Shown: piece after piece, positions 31,365-37,325 of the stretch
How positions within the stretch are numbered: position 1 is the first letter of the stretch
Layout of the letters: each line of letters starts with the position of its first letter
Assembly (NCBI RefSeq): GCF_900167165.1
Contig: NZ_FUXM01000023.1
Coordinates: 1 to 37,325 of the forward strand
Source of the DNA: Carboxydocella sporoproducens DSM 16521
Lineage (GTDB): Bacteria > Bacillota > GCA-003054495 > Carboxydocellales > Carboxydocellaceae
Direction: 5' to 3'
DNA length: 37,325 nucleotides
The notes under the pieces: generated by a model
What the model was told of the DNA's origin: nothing
Seen by the model: the letters and a program-made list of their open reading frames with translations, nothing else
Databases searched by the model: none
Made by a program: the position numbers and the translations under genes

Positions 31365-32002
31365 CAGTTTTGCTGGTCAGTGGAGTTATTTTGCTTGCTG
31401 CCATCTGGCTCTGGCCCTGGTTAAAAAACTTGACGGCGGCCCGTCTGGCCGCTACCGTCCTGGGTTGGGGCTGGGCGGGCAGGGTAGTAGTTTTTTTGCT
31501 GGCTTTATTACAGGGCTCGTTGCCTGTCATCCCCTTTTTTCTGCTCGCTTCCGGAGCCGGGCTGGCTTATGGATTCTGGCAGGGAGCTTTTCTGGTATGG
31601 AGCGGGGCCGTCCTGGGTTGCCTTTTGCCCTTTTATCTGGCGCGCTTCCTGGGTTACCAGTGGGCCCAGACCTATCTTGACAAAAAGGGCTGGCACTTTC
31701 AGGCCAGACCAGCTTTTGGCTTCATGGCTGTTCTAACAGGCCGCCTGTTTCCCGTGGTACCTTCCTCGGTTATAAACATTCTGGCCGGTCTCAGCCCTCT
31801 TTCCGTCCCGGTGTTTCTGTCAGCCACCGCCCTGGGTAAATTGCCCTGGACCTTGATGTATGCTGGTCTGGGGCGACTGCTGACTAAAGGAGAGCTGCCT
31901 CTTGGTTATATCCTGATAGTTGTCAGCTTTTTGCTTATCGGCTTTACTCTTGTCTACCTGAAGTATCAAAAAAACCGCTTACTCCGGGAAAAACCGGAAT
32001 AA
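31331..32002 (+). CDS. VTT/TVP38-family (DedA-like) membrane protein
   Basis: The 223-residue protein has an N-terminal membrane helix and a VTT domain: FLLASGAGLAYGFWQGAFL, PFYLARFLGYQWAQ, GRLFPVVPSSVINILAGLSPL. Such proteins are thought to act in membrane lipid handling or envelope stress, with no set reaction. GTG 31331 overlaps mobB by 34 bases and has AAGGAG at 31317-31322; later starts lack a site. The overlap suggests co-transcription with the mob genes. Its stop lies within a shared terminator. Confidence 0.8.
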   Translation: MAGRQLSNRQLTVLLVSGVILLAAIWLWPWLKNLTAARLAATVLGWGWAGRVVVFLLALLQGSLPVIPFFLLASGAGLAYGFWQGAFLVWSGAVLGCLLPFYLARFLGYQWAQTYLDKKGWHFQARPAFGFMAVLTGRLFPVVPSSVINILAGLSPLSVPVFLSATALGKLPWTLMYAGLGRLLTKGELPLGYILIVVSFLLIGFTLVYLKYQKNRLLREKPE

Positions 32003-32013
32003 GCGGTTTTTTT
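31968..32013. terminator. Bidirectional terminator
   Basis: AAACCGCTTA-c-TCCGG pairs with CCGGA-a-TAAGCGGTTT, with A-run before and T-run after, so it serves both the VTT gene and the converging universal stress gene. Confidence 0.9.
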
Positions 32014-32443
32014 ACTTGACGATCAGCACCGGACAGGGGGCCAGGTGGGCTACTTTACTGCTGATACTGCCCATAAACAGGCCTTTGACTGCTCCCAGCC
32101 CCCGGCTGCCCACTACAATCATATCATAGCCTTCATATTCTGCCACCTTGCAGATAACGGTAGCCGGGTGACCATATTTGCTCAGGGTTTGTACTTCAAA
32201 GCCATCAATGCGGAAGAAATCCCGGGCCCGGGCCAGCACGGTTTCAGCATTGATGCGAGCCTGTTCCTCGAAGACAGCGGGGCTGATTTCCCCGGCCTGA
32301 TGGGCCAGAACATTGTTGGGAATATCAATAACATAGAGAACTGTTATTGCCAGGCTATCATTGAGCCGCAATAAATCCTTGACGGCTTTCAGGGCTTTAT
32401 CCGAATGGCGCGAGCCATCCACGGCCACCAGGATTTTTTTCAT
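32012..32443 (-). CDS. Universal stress protein (UspA family, ATP-binding type)
   Basis: This 143-residue single-domain protein begins MKKILVAVDGSRHSDKAL. The ATP-binding motif is in VVGSRGLGAVKGLFMGSISSKV (G-2x-G-9x-G-S), and it ends CPVLIVK. Universal stress proteins bind ATP and support survival under energy or redox stress. A single gene, transcribed toward the VTT gene, with GGAGGG before the ATG at 32443. Confidence 0.93.
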   Translation of the reverse strand: MKKILVAVDGSRHSDKALKAVKDLLRLNDSLAITVLYVIDIPNNVLAHQAGEISPAVFEEQARINAETVLARARDFFRIDGFEVQTLSKYGHPATVICKVAEYEGYDMIVVGSRGLGAVKGLFMGSISSKVAHLAPCPVLIVK

Positions 32444-32561
32444 AGGCTATCCCTCCGCTTCAGCTTATTAATATTATCTTAGCCGTTCAGGGAGAAAATT
32501 ACAAGCGGAAAAGCAATTGTATGAATATTTGATAAATTACGGCGATTAGCCGCTATCTTTA

Positions 32562-32590
32562 TTGTAATCTTTGACAGGTTGTGGTATAAT
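32562..32590 (+). promoter_or_regulatory. Promoter of secG
   Basis: TTGTAA (32562-32567), 17-base spacer, consensus TATAAT (32585-32590) with a TGG just before it, an extended -10. Confidence 0.7.
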
Positions 32591-32642
32591 GTTGCCAGCA
32601 ATTTAACATGCTATTACTGTCCTTTGGATAGGAGGTGATTAT

Positions 32643-32873
32643 GTGCTAAAAGGTGTGCTCACAGCAGTTCACGTACTATTGTCCCTGGCTTTGATCGCCA
32701 CTGTTCTTCTCCAGTCGGGCCGCAGTGCCGGTTTATCTGGAGCTATCGCCGGTGGGGCCGAGTCCATTCTGGGGAAGAAAAAGGGATTGGATGAACTACT
32801 GCACAAGCTAACCACCTTTGTAGCCATCGGTTTCATGGTGACTTCACTGGTTCTGGTTATCTTGTCCAAGTAG
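32643..32873 (+). CDS. secG: Protein translocase subunit SecG
   Basis: SecG is a small two-helix subunit of the SecYEG export channel. The 76-residue protein has the family start VLTAVHVLLSLALIATVLLQSG, a Gly/Ala loop LSGAIAGGAESILGKKKGLD, and a second helix TTFVAIGFMVTSLVLVIL. It starts with GTG at 32643 after AGGAGG (32630-32635). It is followed closely by hppA and may be co-transcribed with it. Confidence 0.95.
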   Translation: MLKGVLTAVHVLLSLALIATVLLQSGRSAGLSGAIAGGAESILGKKKGLDELLHKLTTFVAIGFMVTSLVLVILSK

Positions 32874-32908
32874 AAAAATCCCAAGGAACATAGGGACGAG
32901 GAGGGCGA

Positions 32909-34957
32909 GTGCAGGTGTCTTTACTCAATTCTGTGTGGGCTATCGTAGCAGGTTTGCTCGGTTTGGCTTTTGCCGGTTATCTGGCAGCCAGTGTTCTGAA
33001 AGAACCCCAGGGAACCGAGCGCATGAAAGAACTGTCCCAGGCTATTTTTGAAGGGGCAATGGCCTATCTCAACCGGCAGTACAAAACCCTGATTCCTTTT
33101 GCGGCTGTTATCTTCCTGGCCTTATTCTTTACTCGTGGGCAATCCTATGCTGTCTCCTTCCTGGTAGGGGCAGTCTTTTCCGCTCTGGCCGGTTATGCCG
33201 GTATGACCATTGCTACCAAATCCAATGCCCGGACTACCCAGGCCTGTATCGAAGGGCTGGACAAAGGGCTGAGCGTGGCTTTCCGCGGTGGCGCGGTGAT
33301 GGGGATGTCCGTTGCCGGTCTGGGGCTGTTTGGTGTGTCCATTCTCTATTATTTTTATGGTGATCCGGAACTGATTGACCCCTTTGCCTTTGGGGCCAGT
33401 GCGATCGCTCTGTTTGCCCGGGTCGGTGGTGGTATCTACACCAAGGCAGCTGACGTGGGGGCTGACCTGGTGGGTAAAGTAGAAGCCGGGATTCCGGAGG
33501 ATGACCCGCGCAACCCGGCGGTTATCGCTGACAACGTTGGTGACAACGTAGGGGACACCGCCGGTATGGGTGCAGACCTCTACGAGTCCTATGCAGCGAC
33601 TACTATTGCTGCCATGTTGATCGGGGCTACTTCCATGGAAGGCGAGTTGAAAATCGCCGGCGTTATCTTCCCGCTGCTGGTGGGTGCAGCTGGTTTGATC
33701 GCTTCCATCATCGCCAGCTTCTTTGTCAAGATGGGCCCCGATGGCAACCCGCAGGCTGCCTTGAATAAAGGTTTGTGGGGTACCAATATCATCACCGGTA
33801 TTGCTACCTGGTTCCTGGCCAGCTCACCGGAATTCTTCGGCAAGTTCACCGAGAAATCCGATACCTTCCCCCTGGGAATGCCTCTGGGTATCTTCCTGGC
33901 GGTAGTAGCGGGTCTGGTGGTCAATGTTGCTATCGGTTATATCACTGAATACTACACCTCCTATCAAAAGGCTCCGGCCAGGGAAATTGCAGAATCCTCC
34001 CAGACCGGCCCGGCTACTAATATCATCAGCGGTCTGGCTGTAGGTCTTAAGAGTACCATGTTGCCCATTTTGGTCATCGTAGCGGCGACCTTTATTGCCC
34101 ATAACCTGGCTGGCATCTATGGTATCGCTATGGCAGCTATGGGCATGCTCTGTACAGCCGGCATGGTGGTAGCCATCGACTCCTTTGGTCCGGTGGCGGA
34201 CAATGCCGGTGGTATTGCGGAAATGGCGGAACTGGGTCCGGAAGTGCGGAAGAAAACCGACAAGCTGGATGCTGTTGGGAACACCACTGCTGCTGTGGCC
34301 AAGGGTTTTGCTATCGGTTCGGCGGCTCTGACCGCCCTGGCGCTGTTCAATGCCTTTGCTGAAAAGGTAATATCTGCCGGCAAGATTCAGGGCGAATTTG
34401 CACTGAACTTGCTGGAGCCCACTATCGTTATCGGTCTCTTTATCGGTGCAGCTGTACCTTTCCTCTTCTGCGCCCTGGCCATGAAGGCTGTGGGCACTGC
34501 CGCCTTTGAAATGATCGGGGAAGTGCGGCGGCAGTTCCGGGAAATTCCCGGCCTGATGGAAGGTAAAGCCAAGCCCGATTATGCTCGCTGCGTGGATATC
34601 AGTACCAAGGCTGCGATTAAGCAAATGATCGCTCCTGGCCTGCTGGCTGTGGTCAGTCCCCTGGTTGTTGGCTTTATCCTGGGAGCCAAGGCTCTGGGTG
34701 GTTTCCTGGCTGGAACGACTGTGGCCGGGGTGTTGCTGGCCATCTTTATGGCTAACTCCGGTGGCGCCTGGGACAATGCCAAGAAATACATCGAGACCGG
34801 ACAGTATGGTGGTAAGGGTTCTGATGCCCATAAAGCCGCTGTTATCGGGGACACTGTCGGTGACCCCTTCAAGGACACTGCAGGTCCTTCCTTGAACGCT
34901 TTGATCAAGGTTACCGGTACTATCTCCTTGATCATTGCGCCTTTCCTGAATCTGTAA
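32909..34957 (+). CDS. hppA: Membrane-bound ion-pumping pyrophosphatase (K+-dependent type)
   Basis: HppA couples pyrophosphate hydrolysis to pumping of H+ or Na+ across the membrane, which saves energy in anaerobes. The 682-residue protein has about 16 membrane segments, the pyrophosphate-binding motifs [13 protein letters not shown] and [20 protein letters not shown], and the C-terminal [21 protein letters not shown]. Around [19 protein letters not shown] the residue after GNTT is Ala, the K+-dependent signature; K+-independent pumps have Lys. H+ versus Na+ transport cannot be told by eye. GTG 32909 follows GAGGAGGG. Confidence 0.95.
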   Translation: MQVSLLNSVWAIVAGLLGLAFAGYLAASVLKEPQGTERMKELSQAIFEGAMAYLNRQYKTLIPFAAVIFLALFFTRGQSYAVSFLVGAVFSALAGYAGMTIATKSNARTTQACIEGLDKGLSVAFRGGAVMGMSVAGLGLFGVSILYYFYGDPELIDPFAFGASAIALFARVGGGIYTKAADVGADLVGKVEAGIPEDDPRNPAVIADNVGDNVGDTAGMGADLYESYAATTIAAMLIGATSMEGELKIAGVIFPLLVGAAGLIASIIASFFVKMGPDGNPQAALNKGLWGTNIITGIATWFLASSPEFFGKFTEKSDTFPLGMPLGIFLAVVAGLVVNVAIGYITEYYTSYQKAPAREIAESSQTGPATNIISGLAVGLKSTMLPILVIVAATFIAHNLAGIYGIAMAAMGMLCTAGMVVAIDSFGPVADNAGGIAEMAELGPEVRKKTDKLDAVGNTTAAVAKGFAIGSAALTALALFNAFAEKVISAGKIQGEFALNLLEPTIVIGLFIGAAVPFLFCALAMKAVGTAAFEMIGEVRRQFREIPGLMEGKAKPDYARCVDISTKAAIKQMIAPGLLAVVSPLVVGFILGAKALGGFLAGTTVAGVLLAIFMANSGGAWDNAKKYIETGQYGGKGSDAHKAAVIGDTVGDPFKDTAGPSLNALIKVTGTISLIIAPFLNL

Positions 34958-34989
34958 TTCAGATTGATTTTAATACGATTTGAGTTAAG

Positions 34990-35037
34990 AAAAGGGCACT
35001 TTGTTTGCTAGTTAAGCAAGGCAAAGTGCCTTTTTTA
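34990..35037 (+). terminator. Terminator after hppA
   Basis: GGGCACTTTG/CAAAGTGCC extended by TTTGCT/AGCAAG, followed by TTTTTTATTT. Confidence 0.9.
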
Positions 35038-35098
35038 TTTCATAACCGGTCTACTGCCAATCCGTTAAAGTCAAAAAAGTCTATTGGAGTGAGGTTAG

Positions 35099-36310
35099 GT
35101 GGGGGACAAAAATTTCTTTAATATCCAGAAACAATTGTTAACTCTCTATCTATGTATAGCAGTGGGGGGGATAGGTATGGGAGTAGTTATTCCTCTTATC
35201 CCTCTGACCCTGCGGGACCAGGGCATAAGTACAACAACTATCGGGCTAATCGCAACCACTATGTCGGTGAGCGGAGCTCTGTTTGCAGTACCCATCGGAA
35301 AACTGGTAGATAAGTTCGGCAGCAAGGTTGTTCTGCTGACAGGTTTGGCTATCTACGGGGTTTGTATGCTGATTTTTCCCTTTGCGAAAACAATAATTTC
35401 TTATTATATAATAAGAGCTATTGAAGGTATTGGCTGGGCTGCTATATGGGTAGGAACCGAAACTATAATTAACCTGTTGAGTAGTCCGGAAGACCGGATT
35501 CGTAACCTTGGTTTATATGGGGTATTTACCGGTTTGGGAATCGGTGTAGGGCCTCTCCTGGGAATGACTGGAGTGGAAAGGTTCGGTAATTATTTTCCAT
35601 TTATAATATCCTTTGTCATTTCCCTCCTGGCCATGTTGATGGTCCTCTTTTTTGTGGAGAACATTAAGGCGAGCTATAAGAAAGAAAAACAGGTGGATAG
35701 TTATTTAATTTTAGGGTTAATCCAACTTCCCTTACTGGCTGCTTTTCTTTATGGAGTAACCGAAACAACGGTAACCTCTTTTCTGTCCCTTTATCTCCGT
35801 GAACTAGGTCTTAACAGTGTTGAGACGGGGACAATTATTACCATCTTTGTGCTGGGGGGAATTGCAGTACCTCCCTTAGTGGGATTCTTTGTCAAGGGTT
35901 TAAACAAGTTTATTATACTTTTGGCTGCGGGTTTAAGTTTGACGGCATGTACTCTGGCCTTCCCCTGGTTTAAAACTTCTCTATTATTGAACGGGGGAAC
36001 CTTGATTCTCGGTGGCAGTGCGGGGCTTTTATATGTAACGGCCTTGTCTATAATAGGTGACCGAGTTGACAGAAGCCACATGGGCACAGGCAACGCTTTG
36101 TTTACCAGTTTGTATGGGATAGGAAGTATTGTTGGTCCGATAACGGGAGGAGTCAGTTACCAGTATTTCGGGCCCAGGTTTATATTTTATCAGATTGCTG
36201 CCATGGCTGCAGTTGGCTTGATTCTTATATTGATAATCAGGTTAACTAGTTTGATTTACCGTAAAGTTTTAGACGAAAAAGAGGCTATTGGCAAGGGACG
36301 TGAGTCTTAG
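35099..36310 (+). CDS. MFS transporter
   Basis: This 403-residue protein has 12 membrane segments and the major-facilitator loop motif as KLVDKFGSKVV between helices 2 and 3. It includes GLGIGVGPLLG (antiporter-like motif C) in helix 5 and a long central loop (ENIKASYKKEKQVDS). It looks like a small-molecule exporter, substrate unknown. The codons are more AT-rich (many ATA, TTA) than in the neighbours, which may reflect recent gain. GTG 35099 follows a moderate GGAGTGAGG. It stands alone between hppA and the lipoprotein. Confidence 0.85.
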   Translation: MGDKNFFNIQKQLLTLYLCIAVGGIGMGVVIPLIPLTLRDQGISTTTIGLIATTMSVSGALFAVPIGKLVDKFGSKVVLLTGLAIYGVCMLIFPFAKTIISYYIIRAIEGIGWAAIWVGTETIINLLSSPEDRIRNLGLYGVFTGLGIGVGPLLGMTGVERFGNYFPFIISFVISLLAMLMVLFFVENIKASYKKEKQVDSYLILGLIQLPLLAAFLYGVTETTVTSFLSLYLRELGLNSVETGTIITIFVLGGIAVPPLVGFFVKGLNKFIILLAAGLSLTACTLAFPWFKTSLLLNGGTLILGGSAGLLYVTALSIIGDRVDRSHMGTGNALFTSLYGIGSIVGPITGGVSYQYFGPRFIFYQIAAMAAVGLILILIIRLTSLIYRKVLDEKEAIGKGRES

Positions 36311-36432
36311 GGGCGGTCTGACCGGTTTGAATTTTGCTCGTAATTATGGTTCTTTGAAGACCTACCACTTGTTCTATTTTCCCTCCTTGTCCCATAAGAT
36401 GTAATGGACAATCTATTGGGAGGGGAAAGACA

Positions 36433-37041
36433 ATGAAACAGAAACTGGCCTTAATAATGATGCTGGTTCTGTTGCTGACAGTAACCAGCGGCTGCAATGG
36501 CGTCAAGGGGGCTCTGGCCTACCTGCTGGGCAGCAAGCCAGTAGCAACACAGCCTCAGCAGGGGGAAGAAAAACCCCTCTGGCTGGGAAAGCCGGAAGAG
36601 GCTCAAAAAACTGTGCCGCAATTAAAAGAAGTACTGGTGTATTTCCCGGATGCCCGGGGGCAGCTAATCGCAGAACAGCGGCAGGTGGACAAAAATCAGG
36701 GGATCGGCAAAGGAGCGCTGCTGGAATTGCTCAAAGGGCCCAAACAACATGGGTTATATCCGGCGGTACCGGCAGGGACGAAATTGCTGGGATTGAAAAT
36801 ACAGCAGGATGGGCTGGCGGTGGTTGATTTTTCCCGGGACCTGAAAGCTAATTTTAAAGGCGGCAGCCAGCAGGAAATTACCACCCTCTGGAGCATTGTA
36901 AATACTTTGGGGCAGTTCCCTACTGTCAAAAAGGTACAAATTCTGGTTGAGGGTCAAATCATTGAAACTTTAGGCGGGCATGTGGAAATCAATCAGCCCT
37001 TAGAACCTGATCAGACATTAGTTCCGGCAGGAAAAAATTAG
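36433..37041 (+). CDS. GerMN-domain lipoprotein
   Basis: The 202-residue protein has a signal peptide ending in the lipobox TSGC (about residue 21), a linker rich in Gln and Pro, then a GerMN domain (about 65-185): VLVYFPDARGQLIAEQR, ALLELLKGPK, LAVVDFSRDLK, ITTLWSIVNTLGQFPTVKKV. GerM of Bacillus acts in spore germination and sporulation; GerMN domains are also common in envelope lipoproteins. GGGAGGGG precedes the ATG. Confidence 0.88.
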   Translation: MKQKLALIMMLVLLLTVTSGCNGVKGALAYLLGSKPVATQPQQGEEKPLWLGKPEEAQKTVPQLKEVLVYFPDARGQLIAEQRQVDKNQGIGKGALLELLKGPKQHGLYPAVPAGTKLLGLKIQQDGLAVVDFSRDLKANFKGGSQQEITTLWSIVNTLGQFPTVKKVQILVEGQIIETLGGHVEINQPLEPDQTLVPAGKN

Positions 37042-37060
37042 GCCGCAAGGCCTTTTTTCT
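37039..37060 (+). terminator. Rho-independent terminator
   Basis: AGGCC-GCAA-GGCCT followed by TTTTT, overlapping the stop of the GerMN gene. Confidence 0.8.
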
Positions 37061-37139
37061 ATTTTTCTGGCAGGAAAATAGCGAAGCTTGTAGAAGTTTT
37101 AACAAAATGGCTAATCTGTGAGCGAAGAGGGGGAGGAGA

Positions 37140-37325
37140 ATGACAAAAACTCGCAAGATTTTTCATCTTCTGCTATTCATTTCCCTGTTCTGGCTGTTAT
37201 TGCCAGGTTGGGCCATAGCCAGCGGTACAGCAACGGTAACGGGGACAAAGCTGAATATTCGCCAGTTTCCCTCGACAACAGCAAAAATTCTTGGGCAAGT
37301 CAAAAAGGGGGACAAGCTACCGGTT
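37140..37325 (+). CDS. Secreted SH3-domain protein, probably a cell wall hydrolase (partial)
   Basis: The window ends inside this gene. The first 62 residues comprise a signal peptide (KIFHLLLFISLFWLLLPGWAIA) and the start of a bacterial SH3 domain (ATVTGTKLNIRQFPSTTAKI followed by LGQVKKGD). Such starts are common in N-acetylmuramoyl-L-alanine amidases next to GerMN genes in spore formers, but the catalytic part is not visible. GGGGGAGG precedes the ATG closely. Confidence 0.7.
   Translation, partial: MTKTRKIFHLLLFISLFWLLLPGWAIASGTATVTGTKLNIRQFPSTTAKILGQVKKGDKLPV

Noticed and set aside
32571-32590. TTGACA eight bases before TATAAT upstream of secG
   Set aside because: Spacing is too short for a promoter; the TTGTAA at 32562 with 17-base spacing fits better.
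33824-34831. Minus-strand open frame of 335 codons inside hppA
   Set aside because: Shadow of the pyrophosphatase gene; no start signals.

Overview
The window looks like chromosomal DNA of an anaerobic, spore-forming member of the Firmicutes (Clostridia). The signs are a CotE-type spore coat protein, GerMN and SHOCT/DUF2680 proteins, a tmRNA tag reading (A)ANENYALAA, a CIRCE element before groESL, many GTG starts with strong AGGAGG sites, and anaerobic respiration genes. A relative of thermophilic Carboxydocella- or Moorella-like bacteria is my guess; the sequence alone does not prove it.

Layout. 1-2434: a transposase-like tail at the edge, smpB directly abutting ssrA (tmRNA), then an AT-rich graveyard of mobile genes behind the tmRNA 3' end (serine-recombinase C-terminal remnant, attC-like hairpin, DUF2281 antitoxin with a broken MazF toxin). 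2435-3076: a SHOCT membrane domain fused in frame to a secreted DUF2680 domain. 3172-7935 (minus): HypD-like glycyl radical enzyme, its activating enzyme, and a PAS/sigma-54 activator, with a sigma-54 promoter in front of the enzyme pair. 8092-14785: housekeeping and small genes (DUF362-ferredoxin, methyltransferase, groES-groEL, cotE, lipoprotein, glutaredoxin-like).

14782-31364 is the main attraction, a nitrate and nitrite respiration island. It holds a PAS/sigma-54 activator overlapping a cytoplasmic NasA-type molybdoenzyme; nrfH-nrfA (ammonia-forming nitrite reductase); an HPP membrane protein; an HD-GYP/ATPase signalling protein; and a long, tightly overlapping operon: small membrane protein, Rieske protein, cytochrome b6, subunit IV, NapG, NapH, NapA, a NapF/G-like ferredoxin, an 86-residue diheme cytochrome and NapD. 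A 57-residue zinc-ribbon protein and mobA-fdhD-mobB follow. I infer that menaquinol is oxidised by the b6-type Rieske complex and/or NapGH, electrons reach membrane-attached NapA through the small diheme cytochrome, and nitrite is reduced to ammonium by NrfHA. No cytochrome f or c1, NapC or full-length NapB is present.

Regulation can be read in the DNA. Sigma-54 -24/-12 elements with exact spacing stand before nrfH and before the Rieske-nap operon, each with an upstream palindrome GTGTCC-N8-GGAC. A third copy of the palindrome precedes the HD-GYP gene. This suggests that one activator, probably the one encoded at 14782, controls a local nitrate regulon.

31331-37325: VTT-family membrane protein, universal stress protein, secG, a K+-dependent-type membrane pyrophosphatase, an MFS transporter, a GerMN lipoprotein and the start of an SH3-domain secreted protein. 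Most intergenic stretches hold clear rho-independent terminators.
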